From assembly GCA_023416335.1 (NCBI GenBank), contig JAEZHY010000199.1:3122-67121 (forward strand): a DNA stretch of 64,000 nt, given 5' to 3'. Positions 52,995 to 61,616 of this stretch are shown piece by piece. Below the pieces are notes generated by a model that had not been told where the DNA came from, made no database searches, and worked only from the letters and a program-made list of their open reading frames with translations. Within the stretch, counting starts at the first letter, position 1. Every line of letters begins with the position of its first letter. This DNA comes from Pseudomonadota bacterium. Its GTDB lineage: Bacteria > Desulfobacterota > Syntrophobacteria > Syntrophobacterales > Syntrophobacteraceae. Position numbers and translations under genes: made by a program.

Positions 52995-54308
52995 ATGGTC
53001 GTTGAGTCCGCACAACTCGGCCTCTCATTCATACCCGATGATGTTCTCCGCGTTATGCGGAAGTTCCGCGACGTCGGTTTCGATATCTGGCTAGTCGGAG
53101 GAGCGCTGAGGGACCTGCTGCTCGATATCGCCCCGAAGGACTGGGACCTGGCCACGAACGCAACGCCCGAGGAGGTCATGAAGCTCTTTCCCCGGGTTAT
53201 TCCTGTCGGTATTCGACACGGAACGGTCCAGGTCCATACAAAGACCCGAGATATCGAAGTAACCAGCTTTGATCCGGGCGGCCGGGAGGGAATTCTCGGC
53301 GATCTTGCCCGGCGTGATTTTACGATCAACTCGCTCGCGCTTTCGTACCCGGACGGAATTCTGTTAGACCCCAATGGGGGAAGGGCCGACCTCCGGGACA
53401 AGCTCATCCGCGGGGTCGGGAACCCACGGGAAAGATTTGCGGAGGACCCGCTCAGGATCGTTCGCGCCGGTCGCATCGCCGGCCTTTACGGTTTTGCCGT
53501 CGATCCTCCCACCTTCCATGCAATGCGCGAGGAATCCGAAAATATCGAGAAGGTTTCCGGCGAGCGTATTCGGGACGAAATCTGCAAGATTCTCGTATCG
53601 CCTCATCCCATCGAAGCCTTCGACCTGTTGAGAAAGGGGTGGGCGCTCGGCAAGATTCTTCCCGAACTGATCGTACGGGCGCATATCGATACCGCTCCGG
53701 GTTCGGGCATAAGCATCTATCGGCACACCCTGTCCTGCATCGTCAGGTGCCCGGAGAGGCTCCGGGTCAGGTTCGCCGCCCTCTTCCACGAGTCCGGAGT
53801 TCCGGCGGTTGCATCGAGAAACGGCAGGCTCCCAATCGATTTTTACCAGGATAGTGTCTATACGGCCACGCAGAGAATGAAAAAATGGAACATGTCGTCT
53901 CGCTGGATCGAAGACATTTCGGCTCTGATAGAAAATCAACTTCCTCCGGAAGCAATCGACTGGGAGGATGCCCAGATACGGCGGTTTCTCACCCGGATCC
54001 GCCTGGACCTGATCGACGACCTCTTCTCGCTTGCCGAAGCGGAGTGGCCCACGGACGGGAGCGGTCGGGAAGGTATCCGGAGGCTGCGTGCAAGAATGCG
54101 TGAGCAGACAGCCGCAATTTCCGCCTTCCGGGTGAGCGACCTTGCTTTGAGCGGAAACGAAATAAAGGAACTTCTCGATCTTCCGCCGGGACCGCAAGTA
54201 GGGAAGGTGCTGAGGCATCTTTTCGACCGGGTTCTGGAAGATCCGTCGCTTAACACGCGTGAGGACCTGATTCGAATCGTGAAAAGTGATTTCCCTCGGG
54301 TTGAATAG
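52995..54308 (+). CDS. CCA tRNA nucleotidyltransferase / poly(A) polymerase family protein
   Basis: A 437-residue class II nucleotidyltransferase: GFDIWLVGGALRDLLLDIAP, KDWDLATNATPEEVMKLFPR (DxD of the active site), RRDFTINSLALSYPDG and RFAEDPLRIVRAGRIAGLYG, then a helical neck/body/tail domain with an HD-like remnant (FAALFHESG). It either adds CCA to tRNA or tails RNA; the motifs do not separate these. ATG 52995 follows AGGAAGG and is preferred over 52929. It diverges from the leuA leader region. Confidence 0.9.
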   Translation: MVVESAQLGLSFIPDDVLRVMRKFRDVGFDIWLVGGALRDLLLDIAPKDWDLATNATPEEVMKLFPRVIPVGIRHGTVQVHTKTRDIEVTSFDPGGREGILGDLARRDFTINSLALSYPDGILLDPNGGRADLRDKLIRGVGNPRERFAEDPLRIVRAGRIAGLYGFAVDPPTFHAMREESENIEKVSGERIRDEICKILVSPHPIEAFDLLRKGWALGKILPELIVRAHIDTAPGSGISIYRHTLSCIVRCPERLRVRFAALFHESGVPAVASRNGRLPIDFYQDSVYTATQRMKKWNMSSRWIEDISALIENQLPPEAIDWEDAQIRRFLTRIRLDLIDDLFSLAEAEWPTDGSGREGIRRLRARMREQTAAISAFRVSDLALSGNEIKELLDLPPGPQVGKVLRHLFDRVLEDPSLNTREDLIRIVKSDFPRVE

Positions 54309-54425
54309 CCGTACACCGTATGGAATTTCCATTTAGAATGATTATTATTTGTCCAGGCAAAAAAGCCCGGTTTACGGATTGCAAAGACCGGCTGAGCGGA
54401 TTGCATCTGCTCGAAGGAGGCGGAA

Positions 54426-54566
54426 ATGGAAGTTGAAACGTGCCTGTATGAGGGTAAGAAGTTTTTGATGGGTTCTCAGGTGTGCGACGATAAGAAATGT
54501 TACGTCTGCAAGGATGGCAGTTGGGAAGATAGATTTATTGATCGTGTTTTCGGGGTAGGTCCCTGA
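54426..54566 (+). CDS. Tiny Cys-rich protein (46 aa)
   Basis: A 46-residue frame: MEVETCLYEGKKFLMGSQVC, DDKKCYVCKDGSWEDRF and IDRVFGVGP. AAGGAGG lies six bases before ATG, the strongest ribosome site of any small frame here. Four Cys (6, 20, 25, 28) suggest metal binding or two disulfides. It shares C-x-YEGKK...C-x-DG-x-WE with the 52-residue protein at 46444. A terminator at 54604 follows. No named family. Confidence 0.75.
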   Translation: MEVETCLYEGKKFLMGSQVCDDKKCYVCKDGSWEDRFIDRVFGVGP

Positions 54567-54603
54567 TTGATGGTGCATTGATTGATACGTGTTCCGGAAA
54601 TAA

Positions 54604-54640
54604 AAAGGCCGGCATCGTGGGGTTCCACGTGCCGGCCTTT
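54604..54640. terminator. Two-way terminator
   Basis: AAAGGCCGGCA and CGTGG pair with CCACG and TGCCGGCCTTT (one bulged T) over a GGTT loop, with A-run and T-run on the two sides, between the tiny protein gene and the convergent SatP-like gene. Confidence 0.88.
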
Positions 54641-54670
54641 CATTTTTATCGATGTGCAGAGTTCTGAGAC

Positions 54671-55303
54671 TTAGGCCCTCTTTACAGCCGCAACTGCCGG
54701 CTGGGGTGCCGGTTTGCCGACCAGAGGCGACCCGACGGGCAGAATATTCCTCCCGAACACCTGCAGGAAGATCACATGCGCCATCATATACCAGGCAAGA
54801 AGGGCACAGATGATCAGGTCTATTGCGGTTATGATCTGGACGCTTTTCATGCCCGCCAGGAAAACGAGATCCAGGCCGATGAAGCCGAGCAGGAGGGTAA
54901 GGAATGTGAGCATCATCGCTACGTGAACGGCGAAGGAAGCGATGAACATTACCGCGGTATAGAGGGTGAAAGCCAAAAGAAAGTAACCGACATCGGTTCC
55001 GGAAATCTTGAGGTGAGAGATGAAACTGCCCGGGGCGGCTTGCAGGTCCATGAACAGGAAAATGAAGGCCAGAGCGAGCCAGAATGCCCCGTAGCTGACA
55101 AAAGCGCTGTAGCCGAAGTTGTTGCCGGCTTTGTATTCCTGAAAACCGGCGATGAGCTGAGCGCCCCCGCCGAAGAACAGGGCGGCGCAGAAAACGACGC
55201 CCGTTCCACACCAGCCCAGGTTGTGGAACTGCAGCAAAAGCGTTGTACAGCCGAAGCCGGCCAGACCGACTACTGCAGGGTTACCGGATGCTTGTACCGA
55301 CAT
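54671..55303 (-). CDS. satP: Acetate uptake transporter family protein (GPR1/FUN34/YaaH, SatP-like)
   Basis: A 210-residue membrane protein with six helices and the family start SGNPAVVGLAGFGCTTLLLQ with the NPAxxGLxGF motif; also FGGGAQLIAGFQEYKAGNNF, GYSAFVSYGAFWLALAFIF and MMLTFLTLLLGFIGLDLVFL. SatP-type proteins move acetate or succinate across the inner membrane. ATG 55303 follows AAGGAG; a start at 55390 is not conserved. The OFA-type transporter gene lies upstream behind a terminator. Confidence 0.92.
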   Translation of the reverse strand: MSVQASGNPAVVGLAGFGCTTLLLQFHNLGWCGTGVVFCAALFFGGGAQLIAGFQEYKAGNNFGYSAFVSYGAFWLALAFIFLFMDLQAAPGSFISHLKISGTDVGYFLLAFTLYTAVMFIASFAVHVAMMLTFLTLLLGFIGLDLVFLAGMKSVQIITAIDLIICALLAWYMMAHVIFLQVFGRNILPVGSPLVGKPAPQPAVAAVKRA

Positions 55304-55707
55304 GACTAACTCCTTCATAAAATTGTGAAATAAAGCACAGAAAATGAGATGAATAACTTTGACCGTCCCGCATTGGGACCTGGATTTCACCTCCCCTCGT
55401 TCTGCAAATCGCCCGGCAATGCCGCGTTGGGAGCAAACGGCCGGTTTGGAAAAAGACCGACCGAAAGAATCGGCTTAATGGAATCGTGTAATACAAGAAC
55501 TTCTTTTCACAAAGAGTAAAATTTGAAAACCCCCAAAAAAAATTGGGGGTTCCATTGTTCAACGTCATTACCAAAATCGGGCGTATCACAATTTCGTTGC
55601 CGGTAGCCCGATGGTTGCAGATGATAGCCGGGGCACAAAAAAGAAACCCGGGCGCCAGGGCAGGCGGCCGGGTGGGTCTTGTTGAATGTCAAAAAGTGTC
55701 GGCCGTT
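55304..55707. other. Gap between OFA and SatP-like genes
   Basis: Apart from the terminator at 55528-55551, about 150 bp downstream of the OFA gene, this 404-bp gap shows no gene. The part 55304-55527 should contain the SatP-like promoter; I see no strong box. Confidence 0.4.
55528..55551. terminator. Terminator-like hairpin between transporters
   Basis: AACCCCCAA pairs with TTGGGGGTT over an AAAAAA loop; on the minus strand it is followed by TTC and TTTACTC. Confidence 0.7.
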
Positions 55708-57027
55708 TTATGCTTTTCTTTCAGGCGGCTTGGTCAGGAACAGAACGACGACACCGATGGCGCACACCACTGCGGCAACTATAAACGGAATCAGGTAAAC
55801 TTTGTAGATATCCAGCAGGTATCCGGCTGCATAGGGCCCGGCGAAACCGGCAAGACCCCAGGCCGTAAACAGGAGCCCGTAGTTGGAACCCTGCGCCGTC
55901 GGACCGAAGTATTGCAGGCAGGTTGCCGGGAACAGGGTGAACATGGCGCCGTAGTTCCAGCCGATTATGGCGGCCATCAGGAGCAGGAAAACGTAGGTGC
56001 CGCCCATCGGGTAAAGAAGCAGCATGATGACCGTCTGAGCGGTGAAGGTAGCCAGGAAGCAAATGCGCGTCCCAACCTTGTCGACAATGGCCCCGATGAG
56101 GACCCGCACGAGTGCGTTGAATGCGGCCAGGGAGCTAACGGTAAAACTGGCATCCATCGCGATCTGTTTGAGTTCGGCCGAATCCTTCGGGAGCCCGCCT
56201 GCTGCTACCCCCTTGGCAGCCTCGAGAACCTTCGTCATCTCCATGGTGCCATGGAATGCAAGATGCCCGATCACCATAAGGCCGGCAAAGGATCCGCAGA
56301 AGTAAGCCACATAAAGCATCCAGAACTGAGGGGTTGCTTTTGATTCCTCGTAGGTGAAATCACGACCAGGTTTTGGTGCTCCTGCCTTGGGCGCAGGAGG
56401 ATTCCAGCCGGCCGGCTTCCATCCCGCGGGAGGAACACTCAAACACATGGCCGCCGCGATGCCCATGATTCCCATGGCAATCCCGACGTACTTAAAGACC
56501 GGCAGCGCCCCGCCGAAAACTTCGATCAGTTTCGTAGCCAGAGGCCCCATTATGAATGAGCCCAGACCCAGGCCCACAACCGCAAAACCGGTTGCCAGCG
56601 CCCTTCGGTCCGGCCACCATTTGGGGGCGGTGGCAATGGGGGGCAGGTAGATCATGCCGCCGCCGAATGCTGCAACAACGCCATACCACAAATACAACTC
56701 CCATTTAGTGGAGATTGTGGAAACCAAAAAGAAACCGACTGCCAGGATAATGCTGCCTACCAGTACGACCTTCCTTGGGCCGTACTTGTCGCTCAATCGG
56801 CCGGCGGGGAAAGTCACCAACCCGAACACCAGGCAGGCAAAGGCGTATGCAAGGGCCACCTCGCTGGCGCTCCAGCCGAACTGGGCTCTCAGCGGCCGGA
56901 TAAACACGCTGAAGGCATATAAAAGCAGACCGCAGCATGTACTGCCCAAGACGCCTCCCAACAGCGGAATCCATCTCGGCATGGTTGTCTCTTTTGGCAC
57001 TGTTGCCGCACTGACTTGATTTGCCAT
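55708..57027 (-). CDS. OFA family (oxalate/formate antiporter-like) MFS transporter
   Basis: A 439-residue MFS permease with 12 membrane segments: [40 protein letters not shown] (loop 2-3 motif [12 protein letters not shown]), [20 protein letters not shown] and [20 protein letters not shown], the OFA pattern. Members exchange oxalate/formate or monocarboxylates; the next gene is an acetate-type transporter, which fits organic acid use. ATG 57027 follows AAGGAC; 57075 lacks a site. Confidence 0.9.
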   Translation of the reverse strand: MANQVSAATVPKETTMPRWIPLLGGVLGSTCCGLLLYAFSVFIRPLRAQFGWSASEVALAYAFACLVFGLVTFPAGRLSDKYGPRKVVLVGSIILAVGFFLVSTISTKWELYLWYGVVAAFGGGMIYLPPIATAPKWWPDRRALATGFAVVGLGLGSFIMGPLATKLIEVFGGALPVFKYVGIAMGIMGIAAAMCLSVPPAGWKPAGWNPPAPKAGAPKPGRDFTYEESKATPQFWMLYVAYFCGSFAGLMVIGHLAFHGTMEMTKVLEAAKGVAAGGLPKDSAELKQIAMDASFTVSSLAAFNALVRVLIGAIVDKVGTRICFLATFTAQTVIMLLLYPMGGTYVFLLLMAAIIGWNYGAMFTLFPATCLQYFGPTAQGSNYGLLFTAWGLAGFAGPYAAGYLLDIYKVYLIPFIVAAVVCAIGVVVLFLTKPPERKA

Positions 57028-58160
57028 AGGTTTAGTCCTTTCGTATGAATGTCGGTCGCAATTGGATGATTGCAAAAGAAATTCAGGTGATTTGTCGAGT
57101 TGCCGCGACCGTCAGGTCGCCATATCGTTTTCCTTTCTTACAATCGCCAGTGTCGAGGATGAGTTCGAGTTGGCAATGAAGATGTCCTGCTTTCGGTAAA
57201 ACCGCTCACCTCCTTTCTTCCTGACCAACAGGCCGGCAACGGACATCACCTCGCGTGCGAAATGGAAGAAGTATGAATGATAAAAGGCGGTTAGGTGCTG
57301 CCGACGCTGGTAAGTGCTTTTATGTCAATACTGGAGCAGAAATAGAGCGAGGCAAAAGCTCTACTTACCCGCACTTCCTCTTTCAGTTTTGTTGCTTATT
57401 AGAGCCGGAATGTAAGACCGAAAAGTGCTGCTCGGACACAGATGGAGGTGGAACCGGAACCTGAAGATCAGCAAAAAACGAGACGGAACCAGACTTAATC
57501 AAAACAGAGAACACGTCGAAGTACCCGGGCGGAGTCGAAGGTGAATGTAACATTCTTCACTTACGCCGGGTTCCACTTCCTCTATTGCATAGAAAGACAA
57601 TCCTTGTCAAGCGATTTGACGGCTGTGATCGTCCGGTATCGCATGATTTCACTTGCTAATCGCGATTTGAGGGCACAAGAGCCATGCACCGAAAGGTATG
57701 CCCCTGCAGCCCATTTTCACCGAAAAGAACTAAAAAAATCCATGTATTGGGAGTTGGAATCCGTATGGACCCGACCCTTTGCTCCCGGACCCGTCCACAT
57801 GATTCCCTCCGGAGGCCGCACGAATCCAGCATTTCTCCGCAATTGAGGGATCGTTCTGCACAATCTTAAGTTTCACCGTCGTTGCCGGCAATGCCGAGGC
57901 GAATTGATTTGTAGCAAAAATGGTACACAATGATGCCGGAGAGCGCCGGATCGGATCCTCCCCTGCTCCGCCTCCCACTATGGCACATCTTTCTGAAAGT
58001 GCTTATTTCAAGCCGTACGAAGAGTGAATGTCGAAGGGAGACCTTATTTCTGTTCCATTTTTTAACGGATCGCAGTATTGGAATTCCTGTCTTTCTGAAA
58101 TGGGGACGCGTTCCTGCTGTGACTATTTCTATTAATAACGCATGTTCGGAAAGGAAATTC
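57028..58160. other. 1.1-kb region without a convincing gene
   Basis: The DNA between the OFA and Xaa-Pro peptidase genes contains only short frames (e.g. 57255-57464 and 57541-57846 plus) with no family match and poor ribosome sites. A strong AAAGGAGG on the minus strand near 57215 has no suitable start codon. No repeats or terminators stand out. It may be decayed DNA or hold a structured RNA that I cannot name. Confidence 0.35.
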
Positions 58161-59273
58161 GTGTCCGGCAATCCTTTTTCAAACAGGCTTGAGATCTTTC
58201 GACGCAAGTTCCTCGATCGGAACCTGGATGCTTTTCTCGTCTCAGTTCCGCAAAACCGATACTACCTCAGCGGATTCGAAGAAGAGGACCTGGAGCTTAC
58301 CGAGAGTTCGGGGTGCCTGCTTATTACGGAAACATCCGAATATCTTCTTACGGATCCTCGTTACGAAGAAGCGGCAAAGGAATCCGTCCCGGATTTCAAT
58401 ATCGCCATCTACACTGCGGGACTGGCTCAGATTTTGCCGGAACTTTTCTCGGAGCTTGGCATCTCTCGGCTCGGCGCTGAAGCTCATTTCCTGACTGCCA
58501 AGCGCTTCAGGGAAATAGAGGAGGCACTCGCCAAAGTCAAGCCGTCGGGCCGAGTGGTTCCAGCCGAGGATCTGGTCGAGCAGATGCGGATCGTCAAAGA
58601 TGATGCTGAGGTTGAGCGGATACGCGATTCGGTCAGGCTCACGGAGAAAGCGGTCCAGGCGGTCTGGAATTCCCTTTCTCCCGGAAAGACCGAAAAAGAA
58701 ATGGCCTGGCTGATCGAAAAGACAATTCGGGAGGGCGGAGGGCAGGCGGTGTCATTCCCTCCGATTGTGGCCGGCGGTCCCAATGCGGCTCTTCCGCATG
58801 CGGTTCCCCGTGACCGGAAGATCGGCTCGGGAGAGTCCGTAATCCTGGACCTCGGTTCCAAGCTCAACAGCTACTGCTCCGATATGACCCGGACGTGGTT
58901 CGCCGGGCAACCCGACCCGAAGCTCAAAGAGATCTACAAAATTGTGCGCGAAGCCCAGCTTGCGGCCCAGAACGCGATTCGAGCCGGGCGCGATACGGTC
59001 GAAATCGATTCAATCGCGCGCAACCTCATTCGGGATGCGGGGTACGGGGATTACTTCGGCCACGGATTGGGGCACGGGGTTGGACTCGCGGTCCATGAAA
59101 GACCCTCTTTGAGAAGGATCGATCCAACTCTCCTCGAAACGAATATGATCGTAACGGTTGAACCGGGCATTTACCTGCCCGGGCATGGCGGGGTCCGGCT
59201 GGAGAATATGGTCCGCGTTACCGGGACCGGGTGCGAGTTGCTGACCAGGGAAGAACTTTTCTACGAGTGGTAG
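58161..59273 (+). CDS. pepQ: M24 family Xaa-Pro peptidase
   Basis: A 370-residue aminopeptidase P/prolidase-type enzyme. The creatinase-like N-terminal domain (~1-130: AFLVSVPQNRYYLSGFEEED) is followed by the pita-bread domain with the five metal ligands: ILDLGSKLNSYCSDMTRTWF (two Asp), GHGLGHGVGLAVHE (His), TVEPGIYLPG (Glu) and VRLENMVRV (Glu). It removes a residue N-terminal to Pro. The GTG start at 58161 follows GGAAAGGAA; the frame is open upstream to 57930 but not conserved. Confidence 0.9.
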   Translation: MSGNPFSNRLEIFRRKFLDRNLDAFLVSVPQNRYYLSGFEEEDLELTESSGCLLITETSEYLLTDPRYEEAAKESVPDFNIAIYTAGLAQILPELFSELGISRLGAEAHFLTAKRFREIEEALAKVKPSGRVVPAEDLVEQMRIVKDDAEVERIRDSVRLTEKAVQAVWNSLSPGKTEKEMAWLIEKTIREGGGQAVSFPPIVAGGPNAALPHAVPRDRKIGSGESVILDLGSKLNSYCSDMTRTWFAGQPDPKLKEIYKIVREAQLAAQNAIRAGRDTVEIDSIARNLIRDAGYGDYFGHGLGHGVGLAVHERPSLRRIDPTLLETNMIVTVEPGIYLPGHGGVRLENMVRVTGTGCELLTREELFYEW

Positions 59274-59439
59274 GCAAAATCGGAGAAGACCACCTGCCGC
59301 CGGGAAGAGCGAGCCGGTATTCAGAGAGCTGGATCATCTGGTAGTTGGAGGTCTCCAGCCGCCGGTTACCAGGTTCCCGGGCTGTTGCCCAAATCGTGGC
59401 GGCAGCTTCAGATTGCGCCGTGCACGATTTCGTCATTCC

Positions 59440-59545
59440 GGTGGAAACCGGAATCCAGGCTTTGGGACGGATTAAGCATGAATTCAGGCCTTTATAAACG
59501 CTGGGTCCCGGCTCAAAAGCACTGCCGGGATGACGGGATTGGGGG
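59440..59545 (+). repeat. ~95-bp dispersed repeat, copy B
   Basis: Starts at CATTCCGGTGGAAACCGGAATC, then GGGACGGATTAAGCATGAAT, and TGGGTCCCGGCTCAAAAGCA with CTGCCGGGATG. Same orientation and order as 40245-40345. The left palindrome (ATTCCGG...CCGGAAT) is a separate hairpin. Confidence 0.7.
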
Positions 59546-59624
59546 GCAAATGGTCGCGGCAGCCTCGAATGACTTGCAAAGCCGATGCCGTCTTCCGGCC
59601 ATTCTCTTCGATCAGGACAAGCTC

Positions 59625-59735
59625 ACGCCGGAAACCAGGCTTCCGGGCGGCTTGATCGTGAATTCAAGGCCTTAAGAAACCTGATTCCAGGCTCAAATAC
59701 ACTGCTGGATGCCGGGATGAGTATCCCGGTCGCCA
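59625..59735 (+). repeat. ~95-bp dispersed repeat, copy C
   Basis: CGGGCGGCTTGATCGTGAAT, TTCAAGGCCTTAAGAAACCT, then CAGGCTCAAATACACTGCTG and GATGCCGGGATGAG. It is the most diverged copy and sits 100 bp past copy B in the gene-free region 59274-59982. Confidence 0.65.
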
Positions 59736-59982
59736 AATACCCGGTATAAACGTTTATCTCCGCCCGGGCACCCATCCCGGCAGACGGATCGTGTAAATCA
59801 TGGTCTCGGTTCCTCATTCCGTTCGTCCGACCGGAATAATATCATTGAAAGAATCGAAAAAACTGGTAAGAAAGCGTCCGGAAATCCTTATCCGAATTGA
59901 CGTTTCCGGGTACAATTTATTTCTAATGCCTGTTTTGCCTGCTGTTTCGGGTAGATATATCCAGGTTGCGAAAAGAGTATGC

Positions 59983-61395
59983 GTGGTGGAAAAGATATCC
60001 AAGGGAAACGAAGTCGATCTGTACATTGAAAAACTTGCGTTCGGCGGAAAAGCGGTAGCCAAAGTCGACGGGTTCGTCGTTTTCTTGGACCGTGCCGTTC
60101 CCGGGCAGACTGTCCGTGCCCGCATTACAAAGAAGAAGCGCAATTACGCGGAAGGCCGCCTGGTCGAGGTGCTCTCGCAATCTCCGCATTACAGGGCCCC
60201 GGTCTGTCCCCATTTCGGAATTTGCGGAGGATGCCTCTGGCAGGATATTGCCTATGAAGAGCAACTCTTCTGGAAGCGGAGACACGTAATAGAGAGCCTC
60301 GAGCACATCGCAGGCGCTGGCGAAACCGAGGTCCTCCCGATCGTTCCCTCACCGGAGACACTTCATTACAGAAACAAGATGGAGTTCACCTTCTCGGCCA
60401 AACGCTGGCTCCTTCCCGAAGAACTCGAAGAGGAACACTCCCCTGATGCTCTTTTTGCGCTGGGCTTGCACGTGAGAGGTTTTTTCGACAAGGTATTCAA
60501 TATAGACGAGTGCCTGCTCCAGTCGCACACAGCGAGTGCGATTTTGCGGGAGGTGCGCGAATGGGCCCGAAAGAGCGGACTTCCGGCCTACAGCATACGG
60601 TCGCATGAAGGCTTCTGGCGGTTTCTGGTCATCCGGGAAGCAAAGCGCACCGGGCAGATTCTCGTGCATCTGATCACATCCGGAGATTCTGGAGCGAGAG
60701 CGCTGATGGACCGCTTCGCGGACCACCTTCACACGAAATTCCCCGGGATAACCACGCTTATACATTCCATGAACGACAAGAAGTCGCAGGTGGCGGTGGG
60801 AGACTCCAGCCGGGTGCTCTTCGGCCCGGGCTTCATCGAGGAAATGCTTGGAGATCTCCGGTTTCGGATCTCCGCCAACTCCTTCTTTCAGACGAACACG
60901 CTCGGTGCCGAGAAATTGTACGAGCATGTGGCCCGCGTTGCCGACTTTAACGACTCGGAGAAGGTATGGGACCTCTATTGCGGAACCGGTAGCATCGGGA
61001 TTTTCATAGCATCGCGTGTCAAAGAAGTCGTCGGGATCGAGCTTGTCGAGGATGCCGTAAAGGATGCCCGTGAAAATTGCCGCGCAAACGGTATCCACAA
61101 CTGTACGTTTCTTGCCGGCGATTTGAAAGACGTAATCAGGCAGGCTTCGGAAGCTGGCCCCCCGGACGTGGTAATAGCCGATCCACCCCGTCCCGGTATG
61201 CATCCGAAAGTGGTGAAGACCCTTCTCGAACTCGCTCCAAAACGTATTATCGCCGTTTCCTGTAACCCTGCCAGCCTCGCACGGGATGCCGCGCTCCTCA
61301 TGGATGCCTATGAAATTAAGAGCGTGCAGCCCTTCGATCTTTTTCCGCATACACCCCATGTGGAATGTGTGGTCAGGTTCGACAAAAAGGGGTAA
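59983..61395 (+). CDS. rlmD: RlmD/TrmA-type 23S rRNA (uracil-C5)-methyltransferase
   Basis: A 470-residue SAM enzyme. A TRAM domain at the N-terminus (VDLYIEKLAFGGKAVAKVDG) is followed by an Fe-S site CPHFGICGGC near 74-83, the central insert, then the methyltransferase domain with KVWDLYCGTGSIGIFIASRV, ADPPRPGMHPKVVKTLLE and the catalytic VSCNPASLARD. It methylates a uracil of 23S rRNA; which one is not certain from motifs. The start is taken at GTG 59983; the frame is open from 59800 but only this matches the family start. Confidence 0.88.
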   Translation: MVEKISKGNEVDLYIEKLAFGGKAVAKVDGFVVFLDRAVPGQTVRARITKKKRNYAEGRLVEVLSQSPHYRAPVCPHFGICGGCLWQDIAYEEQLFWKRRHVIESLEHIAGAGETEVLPIVPSPETLHYRNKMEFTFSAKRWLLPEELEEEHSPDALFALGLHVRGFFDKVFNIDECLLQSHTASAILREVREWARKSGLPAYSIRSHEGFWRFLVIREAKRTGQILVHLITSGDSGARALMDRFADHLHTKFPGITTLIHSMNDKKSQVAVGDSSRVLFGPGFIEEMLGDLRFRISANSFFQTNTLGAEKLYEHVARVADFNDSEKVWDLYCGTGSIGIFIASRVKEVVGIELVEDAVKDARENCRANGIHNCTFLAGDLKDVIRQASEAGPPDVVIADPPRPGMHPKVVKTLLELAPKRIIAVSCNPASLARDAALLMDAYEIKSVQPFDLFPHTPHVECVVRFDKKG

Positions 61396-61616
61396 CATTC
61401 CGGACCTGCCTGGAAGGGCGAAACCGCCGAGGCCTGGAAGCCCCGGTTTCTTTTATGCATTTGGGCAGTCGGCAGGAAGCGCGTACGCGTAATGATGCTC
61501 GGGAATTCCTTCTGCCGGGTGGGCGTGCGACTTCATCCTCGACCGTTTGAAAGAATGCGGGAAAGGGGCTGTGCGCTGGATGGGAAAAGCTTAAAACCGG
61601 CCGAGTTAATTCCGCC

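Noticed and set aside
57200..57225. AAAGGAGGTGAG on the minus strand
   Set aside because: A strong ribosome-site look-alike, but no start codon at a fitting distance and only a 26-codon frame from GTG.
57255..57846. Two plus-strand frames of 69 and 101 aa
   Set aside because: No family match, poor start sites, and odd composition; reported only as an empty region.
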